From Yersinia thracica (GTDB taxonomy: Bacteria > Pseudomonadota > Gammaproteobacteria > Enterobacterales > Enterobacteriaceae), in assembly GCF_902170565.1 (NCBI RefSeq), contig NZ_CABHXX010000002.1, positions 16,127 to 80,126 on the forward strand: a DNA stretch of 64,000 nucleotides, read 5' to 3'. Both the position numbers and the translations under genes were made by a program. Shown in pieces: positions 19,281-29,799 of the stretch. Below the pieces are notes generated by a model. The model was not told the DNA's origin and searched no databases. It worked only from the letters and a program-made list of their open reading frames with translations. The stretch's first letter is position 1. The number at the start of each line of letters is the position of its first letter.

Positions 19281-20552
19281 ATGACAGATAAGCGCAAAGA
19301 CGGTTCTGGAAAGCTGCTGTATTGCTCTTTCTGCGGCAAAAGCCAGCATGAAGTGCGTAAGCTAATTGCCGGGCCGTCAGTGTATATCTGCGATGAATGT
19401 GTCGATTTGTGTAACGACATTATTCGCGAAGAGATCAAAGAAGTTGCGCCGCACCGGGAGCGTAGTTCGCTGCCAACGCCGCACGAAATTCGTCGCCACC
19501 TGGATGATTATGTCATCGGGCAAGAGCCGGCGAAAAAAGTGTTGGCCGTTGCGGTATATAACCATTACAAGCGTTTACGCAATGGTGACACCAGCAATGG
19601 TATCGAGTTGGGTAAAAGTAATATTCTGCTGATCGGCCCGACGGGTAGTGGTAAAACGCTGCTGGCGGAAACATTAGCTCGCTTCCTGGATGTGCCATTT
19701 ACCATGGCCGATGCGACCACACTGACCGAAGCAGGTTATGTGGGCGAAGATGTTGAAAATATCATTCAGAAGCTATTGCAGAAATGTGATTACGACGTTC
19801 AGAAAGCGCAACGCGGTATCGTCTATATCGATGAAATTGATAAGATTTCACGTAAGTCTGATAACCCATCCATCACCCGCGATGTTTCGGGCGAAGGTGT
19901 GCAGCAGGCCTTGCTGAAATTGATCGAAGGGACGATTGCTGCCGTACCACCACAAGGTGGTCGTAAGCATCCACAGCAGGAGTTTTTACAGGTTGATACC
20001 TCTAAAATTCTGTTTATCTGTGGTGGTGCTTTTGCGGGTCTGGACAAAGTTATCGGGCAGCGCATTAACACCGGAACGGGTATTGGTTTCGGCGCTACGG
20101 TAAAAGGCAAATCAGAAAAGGCAACAGAAGGCGAATTGTTGAGCCAGGCTGAGCCGGAAGATCTGATTAAATTCGGTTTAATCCCTGAATTTATTGGCCG
20201 TTTGCCAGTGGTTGCAACCTTGAGCGAATTGAGCGAAGACGCCCTGATTCAGATTCTGAAAGAGCCGAAAAATGCGCTGACTAAACAATATCAGGCATTG
20301 TTCAATCTTGAAGGCGTTGAACTTGAATTCCGTGATGAAGCGCTGACGGCGATTGCTAAGAAAGCGATGGCACGTAAAACCGGTGCTCGTGGCTTGCGCT
20401 CTATCGTAGAGGGGGCTTTGCTCGATACTATGTACGATTTGCCGTCTATGGACAGCGTGGAAAAAGTAGTGGTAGATGAGTCAGTTATTGCTGGCCAATC
20501 TGCACCAATGCTGATTTATGGCCAGCCTGAAGCTCAAGCTTCTGGCGAATAA
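19281..20552 (+). CDS. clpX: ClpXP ATP-dependent unfoldase subunit
   Basis: ClpX is a hexameric AAA+ unfoldase (423 residues) that recognises substrates and feeds them to ClpP. The N-terminal zinc-binding domain shows the four cysteines C15, C18, C37 and C40. The Walker A motif GPTGSGKT is at 119-126, the pore loop GYVG at 152-155, and Walker B VYIDEID at 181-187. Length and motifs match E. coli (424). The gap from clpP has no obvious terminator, so read-through is likely; a separate clpX promoter cannot be excluded. Confidence 0.99.
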   Translation: MTDKRKDGSGKLLYCSFCGKSQHEVRKLIAGPSVYICDECVDLCNDIIREEIKEVAPHRERSSLPTPHEIRRHLDDYVIGQEPAKKVLAVAVYNHYKRLRNGDTSNGIELGKSNILLIGPTGSGKTLLAETLARFLDVPFTMADATTLTEAGYVGEDVENIIQKLLQKCDYDVQKAQRGIVYIDEIDKISRKSDNPSITRDVSGEGVQQALLKLIEGTIAAVPPQGGRKHPQQEFLQVDTSKILFICGGAFAGLDKVIGQRINTGTGIGFGATVKGKSEKATEGELLSQAEPEDLIKFGLIPEFIGRLPVVATLSELSEDALIQILKEPKNALTKQYQALFNLEGVELEFRDEALTAIAKKAMARKTGARGLRSIVEGALLDTMYDLPSMDSVEKVVVDESVIAGQSAPMLIYGQPEAQASGE

Positions 20553-20583
20553 TTAGCCAAATAATCCAGATGCTTAGTATGAC

Positions 20584-20611
20584 AATGGGGGATTTTATCC
20601 CCCATTTCTTT
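20584..20611 (+). terminator. Terminator of clpPX
   Basis: AATGGGGGAT pairs perfectly with ATCCCCCATT over a 3-base loop and is followed by TCTTTTT. It lies 31 bp after the clpX stop and separates clpPX from lon. Confidence 0.9.
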
Positions 20612-20628
20612 TTCCTCGCATTGTAATC

Positions 20629-20657
20629 GTTGAATGTAAGACATTCGTCCCCATATA
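20629..20657 (+). promoter_or_regulatory. Sigma-32 promoter of lon
   Basis: GTTGAAT at 20629-20635 and CCCCATATA at 20649-20657, 13 bp apart, closely match the characterised heat-shock promoter of E. coli lon. It lies about 90 bp before the lon start. Confidence 0.8.
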
Positions 20658-20746
20658 CTCAATTACCTATTTAGTGAAACTCGTGATGACTCGTGTTTCA
20701 CGAGATTCCCAGTAATCTGGCGGAAGATAAACTAAGAGAGAGCTCT

Positions 20747-23101
20747 ATGAACCCTGAGCGTTCCGAACGCATAGAAATCCCCGTATTGCCTCTGCGCGAT
20801 GTGGTGGTTTATCCGCATATGGTGATCCCACTGTTTGTTGGCCGGGAAAAATCGATTCGGTGCCTGGAAGCTGCAATGGACCATGATAAAAAAATCATGC
20901 TGGTTGCGCAGAAAGAAGCCTCGACGGATGAGCCTGGTATCAATGATCTGTTTTCAGTCGGCACCGTAGCCTCTATTTTGCAAATGCTGAAATTGCCAGA
21001 TGGTACGGTAAAAGTGCTGGTTGAAGGGCTACAGCGTGCGCGTATCACCACGCTTTCCGACAGCGGCGAGCATTTTGCTGCTCAGGCGGAATATCTTGAA
21101 TCGCCAGTGATGGACGATCGTGAGCAGGAAGTGCTGGTTCGCACGGCGATTAATCAGTTTGAAGGCTACATCAAGCTGAATAAAAAGATCCCACCAGAAG
21201 TACTGGCTTCGTTGCACAGTATTGATGATGCAGCACGTCTGGCTGATACTATCGCGGCTCATATGCCGTTGAAGTTAAATGATAAACAAGCTGTTCTGGA
21301 AATGTTCGATGTGACCGAACGTCTGGAATATCTGATGGCAATGATGGAGTCTGAAATCGATCTGTTGCAGGTCGAAAAACGGATTCGTAATCGTGTCAAA
21401 AAGCAGATGGAAAAGAGCCAGCGCGAGTACTATTTGAATGAGCAAATGAAAGCCATTCAGAAAGAACTGGGCGAGATGGACGATGCACCTGATGAGCATG
21501 AAGCGCTAAAACGCAAAATCGAAGCGGCTAAAATGCCGAAAGATGCGCGCGAAAAAACTGAAGCTGAACTGCAAAAACTGAAAATGATGTCGCCGATGTC
21601 GGCTGAGGCCACGGTAGTGCGTGGTTACATTGATTGGATGTTGCAGGTGCCGTGGAACAGCCGTAGCAAAGTAAAAAAAGACTTGGTAAAAGCGCAGGAA
21701 GTTCTGGATACCGACCATTACGGCTTGGAACGCGTTAAAGATCGTATTTTAGAATACCTCGCAGTACAGAGCCGGGTCAGCAAAATCAAAGGGCCAATCC
21801 TGTGTCTGGTGGGGCCTCCTGGGGTGGGTAAAACCTCTTTGGGGCAATCTATTGCTCGGGCGACAGGCCGTCAGTATGTGCGTATGGCATTGGGTGGCGT
21901 GCGCGATGAAGCAGAAATTCGTGGTCATCGCCGTACCTACATCGGTTCCATGCCAGGTAAATTGATCCAGAAAATGGCAAAAGTCGGGGTGAAAAACCCG
22001 CTCTTCCTGTTGGATGAGATTGATAAAATGGCATCCGACATGCGCGGCGATCCGGCGTCTGCATTGCTGGAGGTGTTAGATCCAGAACAAAACGTGGCAT
22101 TTAACGATCACTATCTGGAAGTGGATTATGACTTGTCAGATGTCATGTTTGTTGCGACCTCTAACTCCATGAATATTCCGGCGCCATTACTGGACCGTAT
22201 GGAAGTGATTCGCCTGTCTGGTTATACCGAAGATGAGAAACTCAATATTGCCAAGCAGCATTTGCTACCAAAACAATTTGAGCGCAACGCCATTAAGAAA
22301 GGCGAATTGACCATCGACGACAGCGCGATCATGAGTATTATCCGTTATTACACCCGTGAAGCTGGGGTGCGTAGTCTGGAGCGCGAAATCTCCAAACTGT
22401 GTCGTAAAGCAGTCAAAAACCTGCTGATGGATAAAACGGTTAAGCACATTGAAATCAATGGCGACAACCTGAAAGACTTCCTGGGGGTACAGAAAGTTGA
22501 TTATGGTCGTGCTGACACTGAAAACCGTGTAGGGCAAGTGACGGGCTTAGCATGGACCGAAGTGGGCGGTGACTTACTGACCATCGAGACTGCGTGTGTG
22601 CCGGGTAAAGGCAAACTGACTTATACCGGTTCACTGGGCGAAGTTATGCAAGAGTCCATTCAGGCCGCATTGACCGTGGTGCGTGCGCGTGCGGATAAAT
22701 TAGGTATTAATCCTGATTTCTACGAAAAACGCGATATCCATGTGCACGTGCCTGAAGGCGCGACGCCGAAAGATGGCCCAAGCGCAGGTATTGCGATGTG
22801 TACAGCGCTGGTTTCTTGTCTGACCGGTAACCCGGTGCGTGCCGATGTTGCCATGACTGGCGAAATCACTTTGCGGGGCTTGGTATTGCCAATCGGTGGT
22901 TTGAAAGAGAAACTGTTGGCGGCTCACCGTGGTGGGATCAAAGTGGTGCTGATTCCAGATGATAACAAACGTGATTTGGAAGAGATTCCGGACAATGTTA
23001 TCGCCGATCTGGAAATTCATCCGGTTAAACGAATTGATGATGTTTTAGCCATTGCTTTGCAAAATCCAGCCTTCGGGGCACAGCCGGTAGCGTCAAAATA
23101 G
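20747..23101 (+). CDS. lon: ATP-dependent Lon protease
   Basis: Lon is a homo-hexameric AAA+ serine protease that removes misfolded proteins and specific regulators. The 784-residue protein has an N-terminal substrate domain, an AAA module with Walker A GPPGVGKT, and a C-terminal protease domain with the Ser-Lys dyad S679 (DGPSAGIAM) and K722 ([11 protein letters not shown]). The ATG at 20747 is chosen over an upstream in-frame ATG because it gives [18 protein letters not shown] and the E. coli length. It has its own heat-shock promoter and a terminator-like hairpin downstream. It is the second protease reported to turn over YmoA in Yersinia. Confidence 0.99.
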   Translation: MNPERSERIEIPVLPLRDVVVYPHMVIPLFVGREKSIRCLEAAMDHDKKIMLVAQKEASTDEPGINDLFSVGTVASILQMLKLPDGTVKVLVEGLQRARITTLSDSGEHFAAQAEYLESPVMDDREQEVLVRTAINQFEGYIKLNKKIPPEVLASLHSIDDAARLADTIAAHMPLKLNDKQAVLEMFDVTERLEYLMAMMESEIDLLQVEKRIRNRVKKQMEKSQREYYLNEQMKAIQKELGEMDDAPDEHEALKRKIEAAKMPKDAREKTEAELQKLKMMSPMSAEATVVRGYIDWMLQVPWNSRSKVKKDLVKAQEVLDTDHYGLERVKDRILEYLAVQSRVSKIKGPILCLVGPPGVGKTSLGQSIARATGRQYVRMALGGVRDEAEIRGHRRTYIGSMPGKLIQKMAKVGVKNPLFLLDEIDKMASDMRGDPASALLEVLDPEQNVAFNDHYLEVDYDLSDVMFVATSNSMNIPAPLLDRMEVIRLSGYTEDEKLNIAKQHLLPKQFERNAIKKGELTIDDSAIMSIIRYYTREAGVRSLEREISKLCRKAVKNLLMDKTVKHIEINGDNLKDFLGVQKVDYGRADTENRVGQVTGLAWTEVGGDLLTIETACVPGKGKLTYTGSLGEVMQESIQAALTVVRARADKLGINPDFYEKRDIHVHVPEGATPKDGPSAGIAMCTALVSCLTGNPVRADVAMTGEITLRGLVLPIGGLKEKLLAAHRGGIKVVLIPDDNKRDLEEIPDNVIADLEIHPVKRIDDVLAIALQNPAFGAQPVASK

Positions 23102-23134
23102 TGACGGAACGCAAGAAGTATTGATAAAACTGAT

Positions 23135-23166
23135 GCTGGGAAGTGAAATGCTACTTGCCAGCTATT
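23135..23166 (+). terminator. Probable terminator of lon
   Basis: GCTGGGAAGT and ACTTGCCAGC form a 10-bp stem with one mismatch over an 8-base loop, followed by TATTTTAT. It starts 33 bp after the lon stop. Confidence 0.55.
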
Positions 23167-23317
23167 TTATGTGCCGCTAAGTTAGTTCAGCTGTCTGACA
23201 AAAGTTTACGCCTTTGGGCTGCTTGCTAAGGTCGGGCAGGGTTGATATAACAGCTGCGCTGTCGTGTGTCCGTAGGGATTTTCGGCGCGACAATAGAATT
23301 CTAAAGGGGATGAAAGA

Positions 23318-23590
23318 GTGAATAAGTCACAACTAATCGACAAAATTGCCGCAGGTGCTGATATTTCTAAAGCGGCCGCTGGGCGCGCGTTGGACGCAAT
23401 TATTGCTTCTGTTACTGAATCTTTGAAAGAAGGGGATGACGTAGCTCTGGTTGGTTTTGGTACTTTTGCAGTACGTGAGCGTTCTGCACGTACTGGCCGT
23501 AACCCTCAGACAGGCAAAGAAATCAGTATTCCAGCAGCTAAAGTTCCAGGTTTCCGCGCCGGTAAAGGCTTGAAAGACGCTGTAAACTGA
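23318..23590 (+). CDS. hupB: DNA-binding protein HU, beta subunit
   Basis: HU-beta is a 90-residue nucleoid protein that dimerises (with HU-alpha or itself) and bends DNA. The signature [21 protein letters not shown], with the DNA-contacting arm RNPQTGKEI, is intact. The start codon is GTG behind AAAGGGGATG, as in E. coli hupB. It is monocistronic between lon and ppiD, with a strong terminator downstream. Confidence 0.98.
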   Translation: MNKSQLIDKIAAGADISKAAAGRALDAIIASVTESLKEGDDVALVGFGTFAVRERSARTGRNPQTGKEISIPAAKVPGFRAGKGLKDAVN

Positions 23591-23677
23591 TTGCTGCGCC
23601 ACTTATCACCTGTAGCCGAATATTGTTTGTGTTAAACAATAACCTGACGCAGTTGAGCTGGTAAGGTAAGATACAAG

Positions 23678-23705
23678 GCGCATCGTTAATGATGCGCTTT
23701 TTTTT
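23678..23705 (+). terminator. Terminator of hupB
   Basis: A perfect 7-bp stem (GCGCATC/GATGCGC) with a 6-base loop is followed by eight Ts. Confidence 0.9.
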
Positions 23706-23801
23706 CGCGCAGCAGCATGAAGGGCTGTCGCAAGGAATGCTGGGTTTATTTAGACCTGCGCAACAGTTTTTATCCATATTACAGCGGAGTATTGTCACAT
23801 T

Positions 23802-25688
23802 ATGATGGACAATTTACGCGCGGCTGCTAATAACGTCGTGCTCAAAATCATTCTGGCCCTGATCATGTTGTCCTTTATCCTGACTGGGGTTGGCAGCTAT
23901 TTGATTGGCGGCTCCAACGACTTTGCAGCCAAAGTTAATAGCCAAGAGATTAGTCGTGCTCAGTTAGAACAGGCTGTACAGAGTGAACGTAGCCGCTTGC
24001 AGCAGCAATTAGGTGAACAGTTCTCCGCATTGGCTGCGAATGAAGGCTACATGCTACAACTGCGTCAGCAGGTACTTGGGCAATTGGTCAACAATATGTT
24101 GCTCGACCAATATGCTAAAAAACTTGGCCTGACTGCCAGTGACGAACAAGTGAAAGATGCCATCCGCCAGGCACCTTATTTCCAGACTGATGGTAAGTTC
24201 GATAACAGCAAATATCTTGAGTTGGTTAATCGTATGGGCTACACCCCAGACCAATTCGCTCAATTACAGCGCCAACAGTTGATTAATCAGCAATTACTGC
24301 AAGCCTTTGGTGATACTGGCTTTATCCTGCCTATCGAAGCCCAGGCAATGTCAGAGCTGATTTTGCAGCAACGTGAAGTTCGTCTGGCAACGCTAGACCT
24401 CAAAGCACTTCAAGCGCAGCAGAAAGTCACTGATGAAGAACTGCAAGCCTACTACGACCAGAATAAAAATAGCTTCATTGCACCGGAACAGATGAAAATC
24501 AGTTTCATTGCGATGGACGCCGCTGCGATGCAGGACAAAATCACTGTTACTGAAGAAGATATCGCCGCGTATTACGATCAGCATAAAAGCACCTATACCC
24601 AGCCAGAGCAGCGCAGCTACAGTGTTATTCAGTTTAAAACTGAAGCTGAAGCCAAAACTGCATTGGATGAGTTGAAAAAAGGCGCTGATTTTGCCGCTAT
24701 GGCTAAAGAGAAATCGACTGACATTATTTCCCGCAAAAATGGCGGCGAATTGGGTTGGTTGGAGCCGGAAACCACCGCGGATGAATTGAAACAAGCCAAT
24801 CTGAGTGAGAAAGGCCAACTGTCTGATGTGGTGAAATCCTCTGTGGGTTATTTGATTGTTCGTCTTAACGATATCAAACCTGCACAGGTAAAACCGTTGT
24901 CAGAAGTTCATGATGCACTGGCTAAACAGGTTAAGCAGGAAAAAGCAGTTGATGCTTATTACGCCTTACAGCAAAAAGTAAGCGAAGCTGCTACCAGTGA
25001 CAACGAATCTCTGGCGTCGGCGGAAGAAGCCGCAGGTGCTAAAGCCAAGCAAACTGGCTGGTTCACCCGTGATGCAGTGCCAGCTGAGGTTAATTTCAAA
25101 CCTGTGGTGCAAGCAATCTTTGAGGGTGGCTTAATTGGTGAGAATGGCGCACCTGGCAGCAACTCTGATGTCATCACCGTTGATGGGGACCGTGCTTTTG
25201 TTATCCGTATTGACGGCCACAAACCTGAAGGTATTGAGCCATTTGATCAAGTTCGAGATCAAGTTGCCGAGCTGGTAAAACGTCAGAAAGCAGAACAGTT
25301 GGCCCGTGTTGATGGTGAGAAGATCCTGACTGCGCTGAAACAAGGTAAAGGCGAAGAAGCGATGAAAGCCGCTGGTATCAGCTTCGGTGAGCAGAAAACC
25401 TTGTCACGAGCACCAGATGATGACCAATTAGTACAGACTATCTTTAGCTTGCCTCATCCGCAAAAAGACCAGCCGGTGTATGGCTTGTCTCAGGACCGTC
25501 AAGACAACATCGTTTTGATCGAGCTGTTATCTGTGACACCGGGTAAATTGCCGGCAGGCGAAATGAAGAATTTCGTCGCGAAGATGGAAGAAGGGTCTAG
25601 CGGTGTGACCTTTGATGCACTGATGGCGAACTTGCGCAAACAGGCCACTATTAAGATGGGGCCTGCGGAGCAACAACAACCTCAATAA
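23802..25688 (+). CDS. ppiD: Periplasmic folding chaperone PpiD
   Basis: PpiD (628 residues; 623 in E. coli) is anchored by one N-terminal helix (about residues 13-35, VVLKIILALIMLSFILTGVGSY) and exposes a periplasmic SurA-like chaperone body. It acts near the Sec translocon exit on emerging outer-membrane proteins. An inactive-type parvulin domain spans about residues 265-360 (RSYSVIQFKTEAEAK, then GGELGWLEPETTADELK and VKSSVGYLIVRLNDI). The gene starts at tandem ATGs, as in E. coli, and is followed by ybaV on the same strand. Confidence 0.97.
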   Translation: MMDNLRAAANNVVLKIILALIMLSFILTGVGSYLIGGSNDFAAKVNSQEISRAQLEQAVQSERSRLQQQLGEQFSALAANEGYMLQLRQQVLGQLVNNMLLDQYAKKLGLTASDEQVKDAIRQAPYFQTDGKFDNSKYLELVNRMGYTPDQFAQLQRQQLINQQLLQAFGDTGFILPIEAQAMSELILQQREVRLATLDLKALQAQQKVTDEELQAYYDQNKNSFIAPEQMKISFIAMDAAAMQDKITVTEEDIAAYYDQHKSTYTQPEQRSYSVIQFKTEAEAKTALDELKKGADFAAMAKEKSTDIISRKNGGELGWLEPETTADELKQANLSEKGQLSDVVKSSVGYLIVRLNDIKPAQVKPLSEVHDALAKQVKQEKAVDAYYALQQKVSEAATSDNESLASAEEAAGAKAKQTGWFTRDAVPAEVNFKPVVQAIFEGGLIGENGAPGSNSDVITVDGDRAFVIRIDGHKPEGIEPFDQVRDQVAELVKRQKAEQLARVDGEKILTALKQGKGEEAMKAAGISFGEQKTLSRAPDDDQLVQTIFSLPHPQKDQPVYGLSQDRQDNIVLIELLSVTPGKLPAGEMKNFVAKMEEGSSGVTFDALMANLRKQATIKMGPAEQQQPQ

Positions 25689-25733
25689 AGTCATCATTGC
25701 AATAAGCTCCGCATTGATTTGCAATTCGATGTA

Positions 25734-25764
25734 ACAACGAAAGGTCGCTTTGGCGGCCTTTCGC
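25734..25764 (+). terminator. Hairpin after ppiD
   Basis: CGAAAGGTCGC and GCGGCCTTTCG form an 11-bp stem with one wobble pair over a TTTG-type loop, 45 bp after ppiD. There is no clear T-run, so it may only attenuate. Confidence 0.4.
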
Positions 25765-25843
25765 ATATCTAAAATCTGCCCTTTGCGGCAAATCGGAGAC
25801 TGAGGCAAGGTAGGCATGCTGTCAAACACAAGGAGGATACAGC

Positions 25844-26260
25844 ATGAAATTCATAGGAAAATTATTTGTAATAGCGGCATTATTAGCAGGTTTTAATATC
25901 CAGCCTTTGGCTTATGCCGTTCCCAGTCCCTCGGAGGATAAAGCTCTCAAGCTATCCGAAAAAACCACGACCAAGGGTAATGTTGCACCCAAAATCCCCG
26001 TAAAAGCCGGGCATGATAAAATGATTGTAAGTGCTACAGTGGGTAATCCATCGGATAACGCACAAAACAAAATAAACATTAATAGCGCTGATGCGGAACA
26101 GTTGGCGCAGTCACTCAACGGGATAGGCAGGAAGAAAGCCGAAGCCATTGTGAACTATCGCGAGCAGTTCGGTTTTTTCACTGATGCAGAACAATTACTT
26201 GAAGTTCCGGGTATTGGCCCCTCTTTCTTAGAGAAAAATCGCGGTAAGCTGAGGATGTAG
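25844..26260 (+). CDS. ybaV: ComEA-type helix-hairpin-helix protein YbaV
   Basis: This is a 138-residue exported protein. An N-terminal signal peptide (MKFIGKLFVIAALLAGFN, through PLAYAVP) is followed by a variable linker and a ComEA-like tandem helix-hairpin-helix domain (about residues 74-136, INSADAEQLAQSLNGIGRKKAEAIV and LLEVPGIGPSFLE). The domain binds DNA non-specifically in competence proteins, but no uptake role has been shown for YbaV in enterobacteria. The start follows a perfect AAGGAGG box. The linker is longer than in E. coli YbaV (123 residues). Confidence 0.9.
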   Translation: MKFIGKLFVIAALLAGFNIQPLAYAVPSPSEDKALKLSEKTTTKGNVAPKIPVKAGHDKMIVSATVGNPSDNAQNKININSADAEQLAQSLNGIGRKKAEAIVNYREQFGFFTDAEQLLEVPGIGPSFLEKNRGKLRM

Positions 26261-26456
26261 ACGTCAGTTATAAAATAGTCAGGCGGGTATTAGTGAGTAT
26301 TTGTCTGGCTCTTTCATCACAAACAATACCCAGTATCCCATAATGTAAGGCGCAACTGTCCGGTAAAACTGTGACGTTAATCTGAATTATTGTGATGTTA
26401 ATCCTAATTATATAGTAAGCATGCTATGAAGTGATTTTCCTCTGCTAGTCTTTCTC

Positions 26457-26473
26457 TTGAGGTCATACCAGTT
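26457..26473 (+). promoter_or_regulatory. Candidate FadR operator upstream of fadM
   Basis: The 13 bases GGTCATACCAGTT at 26461-26473 match the right part of the FadR consensus (GGTCNGACCAGTT) at 12 of 13 positions; the outer left half is not conserved. fadM (ybaW) belongs to the FadR regulon in E. coli, which supports the call. It lies about 50 bp before the fadM start. Confidence 0.5.
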
Positions 26474-26523
26474 GTGGTTGTCACTTTATTATTACGATTA
26501 ACTGTTTGGAGAAGCTCGTCGCC

Positions 26524-26931
26524 ATGCATACTCATATCAAAGTCAGGGGTTTCCATATTGATGTTTTTCAACATGTTAATAATGCCCGCTACTTAGAGTT
26601 TCTCGAAGAAGCGCGTTGGGAATGGCTTGAAGGGGAGCCAGCCGCGCAATGGATGGCTGAAAATCAAATCGCTTTTATCGTAGTTAATATCAATATTAAC
26701 TATCGTAAACCCGCAGTCTTGGGTGACCTATTGCGGATAGATAGCCAACTATTAAAGCTGAATGGGAAAAGTGGTGTGATGAAGCAAATTGTCACGCTGG
26801 AACCTGAGTTAATTCCGGTAGCTGATGCAGAATTGACTTTTGTCTGTATCGACCTGCATAGCCAAAAAGCATTACCCATTGATGGGGAATTGCATGAAAA
26901 GCTTCAGGAGTTTGTCAATCGAGGGCGCTAA
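26524..26931 (+). CDS. fadM: Long-chain acyl-CoA thioesterase FadM
   Basis: FadM (YbaW) is a single hotdog-fold thioesterase of the 4-hydroxybenzoyl-CoA thioesterase type, which hydrolyses long-chain acyl-CoAs during growth on unsaturated fatty acids. The active-site aspartate lies in the conserved DVFQHVNNARYLEFLEEARW near the N-terminus. The ATG at 26524 gives 135 residues and the start MHTHIKVRG, matching E. coli; a TTG six codons upstream was rejected. It converges with queC across a long hairpin. Confidence 0.95.
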   Translation: MHTHIKVRGFHIDVFQHVNNARYLEFLEEARWEWLEGEPAAQWMAENQIAFIVVNININYRKPAVLGDLLRIDSQLLKLNGKSGVMKQIVTLEPELIPVADAELTFVCIDLHSQKALPIDGELHEKLQEFVNRGR

Positions 26932-26955
26932 AAGGAAACCGTGATTAATCGAGAC

Positions 26956-26982
26956 CTACCTCGCTCTGATTGAGCGAGGTAG
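26956..26982. terminator. Hairpin between convergent fadM and queC
   Basis: CTACCTCGCTC and GAGCGAGGTAG pair perfectly over 11 bp around a 5-base loop. It sits between the two convergent stops. There is no T-run, so termination strength is uncertain. Confidence 0.6.
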
Positions 26983-27032
26983 TGAGCACAGGGCAGTGAT
27001 TCGCGCTTAGGTGGTTACTCTGAGGTACAAGA

Positions 27033-27731
27033 TTAAACCAGCCCGGTTTTTTGTTTTAAGCTTAATAGAACTTTAGGTTTATTCGCCAGATAGAACTCTA
27101 GCCCTTTGGCGCGTAAGTGGCAGGCAGCACATTGACCGCAGCCATCACCCTGAATCCCATTGTAGCAAGTTAGGGTGTCATGACGGACACGATCGAGTTG
27201 CTGATAATAATCGGCTAATGCCCATGTCTCGGCTTTATCAAGCCACATCAGCGGGGTGATGAATACTATATCTCGGCCAATACCTAAATCTACTGCATGG
27301 TTAAGAGCTTTAACGAATTCATCCCGACAATCTGGGTAACCGGAAAAATCTGTTTCGCAGACACCAGTAATAACCGCTTGGGCTTGTACCTGATAAGCAT
27401 AAATGGCTGCCAAGGTCAGAAAAAGAATATTACGGCCAGGCACAAATGTGCTGGGAAGTGAATCTCCAGCCTCTTCATTGTGGATTGGGACGGGAATACT
27501 GTCTCGAGTCAGGCTGCTGACCGCTAGCTCATTGAGCATCGTTACATCCAACACTTTGTGTGCTTTAGCACCCAGTTTAATTGCCAAATCACGAGCCACA
27601 TCGATTTCTGCACGGTGTCGCTGCCCGTAATCGAAAGTTATGCAGTGGACTTCATCATACTGCTGTAATGCTTGAATTAAGCAGGTTGTGGAATCTTGCC
27701 CACCACTAAAAACAACTACGGCACGTTTCAT
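27033..27731 (-). CDS. queC: 7-cyano-7-deazaguanine synthase QueC
   Basis: QueC converts 7-carboxy-7-deazaguanine to preQ0 with ammonia and ATP in queuosine tRNA modification. The PP-loop ATP motif SGGQDST is at residues 9-15. The zinc site is formed by C189, C198, C201 and C204 ([22 protein letters not shown]). Length (232) is typical. It is transcribed away from ybaE with about 110 bp between them. No preQ1 riboswitch was seen upstream. Confidence 0.97.
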   Translation of the reverse strand: MKRAVVVFSGGQDSTTCLIQALQQYDEVHCITFDYGQRHRAEIDVARDLAIKLGAKAHKVLDVTMLNELAVSSLTRDSIPVPIHNEEAGDSLPSTFVPGRNILFLTLAAIYAYQVQAQAVITGVCETDFSGYPDCRDEFVKALNHAVDLGIGRDIVFITPLMWLDKAETWALADYYQQLDRVRHDTLTCYNGIQGDGCGQCAACHLRAKGLEFYLANKPKVLLSLKQKTGLV

Positions 27732-27844
27732 ACTGTTACCTCGTACGGCTGTGAGCTTTAACGCGCTAATCTCACAGCAAAATTAAAAACTGGCAGTATG
27801 GTACTCAGATAGCGCCAGAAAAGGTAGCCGCCTGAGTTTGGTTA

Positions 27845-29548
27845 TCAGGTTGTTGTGGGGGGTAACCATGCCTGGCTGAAGTCGAACCATCCGTAAGCTG
27901 TTAATGTTACACCATTAATTCGTGGTGGGGCATTGACCTGATATTGATAGTTGAACAGCGGCAGAATCAGCCCGGACAACATCAGGTTATTATAGTGTTC
28001 CCGTAATTGGCGGAAACGTTCTGGAGCCAGTTCGATTTGCTGGATGTGGGCCAATGTATTTTGCTGCTGTTCCCGTTGCAGTGGTGAGAGTATGCCACGC
28101 CACAGTGGATCAAGCCGGAGCCAGCTTTCCATTGCGGCTTCAGGTGATTCACCGACTAAATGGTCTGCTAATAATAAATCAGCATTTTCAATTTGGCGGG
28201 CATCTTTCCACTGTTTATCGTCGCTAGCACGGATTTCTAATGTACAACCTTGTGCTGCCAATACTGTTTTTAGTTGTTCGGCGACGCTTTTTAGCTCCAT
28301 TGGCGGTTGATATATCAGTATCAGGTGAGCTGGCAGCGGTGAGTCTTCATCAGCCTTAAACTGCGGGATGGGCCAACCCGGCAGCATTTCATTGCTTGGC
28401 GTTATGACTCCTCGTCGGATTGATAGCTCCTCCAATATGCCGGAGGTTTGCACTAACATCAGCAATTTGGCTATTTGCTGCGAAGTCATATCACTGCGGT
28501 GCTGATTAATTGCCAGATAACAAAATCCCAGGCTCATACTGCGCTGGACGGGGCGTGCTAAAGGGAAGTCCTCTTCCTGGCCGATAGTAATACGCACCGG
28601 ATGTTGGCAACTGCCGTCTGCTGAGTGCTCCATCAGGTTCGGGGTTATCCAATACTCGATAATCTCCAGATAAGGGTGCTGCAAATGGTAGAATTCATGT
28701 TGTTCCAGCCGCACCAGATGCTGCTCGAAAGTCGCCAACTTAAAAGGACCAGCGCCCAGCAGGGGGTGGTCTGGATGAAATAAACGGCAGGGTAAATCAG
28801 CTAGTCGATGAGCTAACCAGTAATCCGGCTGATAAAGGGTAAATTGCAAGCATAAAGCGTGAGGTAGGGTGATGGTCAAAATATTGGCGAAACTGGGTTG
28901 GCTGCGAGCATTTCCCCGCAGTAACATCAGTGTCTGCAATAATTGCTGGCCGTGAAGACGCTCCCCATTATGCCAACGTAACTGGCTGCGCAAAAAGAAC
29001 CGCCAGGTTAAACCATCATCACTGACTTGCCAGTGGTGGGCCAGATCCGGTTTGGGCTGAGGGTCACCGGTGTTAAAACGGGTCAGGCCCGCGTGTAAGG
29101 TATAAATCAGGTGTTGTTCGGCCCGCCCAGTGGCGGTGAGTGGATTTAAGGGTTCAAGTGTCCGGTAATAAGGAATACGCAATATGGGGCTGTCTGCTTG
29201 CCACTGCCCGCCCATATGAGGATTCAGCAAGGCTTGTAGGCGGTCGGGTGCCAGTTGAGCCAATTCGAGCGCAGCCTGGCTATCACCTTGTTCGAGAAAC
29301 ACCTGTAGATAGGTCGCCCGAAGTGTATCGGGGCTTTTCAAACATTGCAGTTGTGCCCGTTTTCCCCGGCCAACCTGTGAATGCCAGCTGAGCCAGTCAT
29401 TCGCCTGTAGCTGCTGTATTAAGGTGCGAGCATGACGTTCGCTGCAAAATAGCAGGCCAGCGACCTCACCTACGGTAGTCGCGGCTAAGTTGTCTCCGAA
29501 CTTTTGGTATAGGCGCTGATATTGGGTGAGTCGGTGAATAATGCGCAT
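27845..29548 (-). CDS. ybaE: SgrR-family transcriptional regulator YbaE
   Basis: This 567-residue protein combines an N-terminal winged-helix DNA-binding region (about residues 20-90, TVGEVAGLLFCSERHARTLIQQLQANDWL) with a C-terminal solute-binding-like domain (SBP_bac_5 type, from about residue 150). That is the SgrR architecture; SgrR itself senses sugar-phosphate stress. The order queC-ybaE-cof identifies it as YbaE rather than SgrR. Its ligand and targets are unknown. The ATG at 29548 reproduces the E. coli N-terminus (MR-IHRLTQYQ); the frame is open 13 codons further upstream. Confidence 0.9.
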   Translation of the reverse strand: MRIIHRLTQYQRLYQKFGDNLAATTVGEVAGLLFCSERHARTLIQQLQANDWLSWHSQVGRGKRAQLQCLKSPDTLRATYLQVFLEQGDSQAALELAQLAPDRLQALLNPHMGGQWQADSPILRIPYYRTLEPLNPLTATGRAEQHLIYTLHAGLTRFNTGDPQPKPDLAHHWQVSDDGLTWRFFLRSQLRWHNGERLHGQQLLQTLMLLRGNARSQPSFANILTITLPHALCLQFTLYQPDYWLAHRLADLPCRLFHPDHPLLGAGPFKLATFEQHLVRLEQHEFYHLQHPYLEIIEYWITPNLMEHSADGSCQHPVRITIGQEEDFPLARPVQRSMSLGFCYLAINQHRSDMTSQQIAKLLMLVQTSGILEELSIRRGVITPSNEMLPGWPIPQFKADEDSPLPAHLILIYQPPMELKSVAEQLKTVLAAQGCTLEIRASDDKQWKDARQIENADLLLADHLVGESPEAAMESWLRLDPLWRGILSPLQREQQQNTLAHIQQIELAPERFRQLREHYNNLMLSGLILPLFNYQYQVNAPPRINGVTLTAYGWFDFSQAWLPPTTT

Positions 29549-29585
29549 AATTAAGAACCTACCCATTAGAACTATTTTATTTGTC

Positions 29586-29683
29586 ATTTTGAACTTGGGT
29601 AGTGCTCAGAATCCTCACGTACTAGGTGTACACTCCGTTTCTTCCGCGCTATCCATGTTCAAACTGTCTGCAACAATGACGCC
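29586..29683. repeat. Dispersed palindromic repeat, copy B
   Basis: This is the second copy of the repeat at 3201-3300, sharing ATTTTGA-CTTG, GTGCTC, TCCTCACGTACTA, GTGTAC-CTCCG, TTCAAACT and GACGCCTA. The near-palindrome around CACGTACTAGGTG is at 29616-29628. It lies between ybaE and cof. Confidence 0.6.
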
Positions 29684-29799
29684 TACTGGGATAGGCTCTA
29701 AATCCGGAATAGTTTAAATTATTTGTTCACTATTAGTTCCGTAAATACTACGTCATAATTTTATCTATATCACCAGTTTCACTCTTTATGAGGTTTTAA

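Noticed and set aside
26506..26523. TTG start for fadM
   Set aside because: The ATG at 26524 gives the conserved N-terminus MHTHIKVRG.
27732..27844. preQ1 riboswitch before queC
   Set aside because: This 113-bp gap lies directly upstream of queC on the minus strand and also follows... it shows no C-rich loop plus A-rich tail pseudoknot pattern typical of preQ1 riboswitches.
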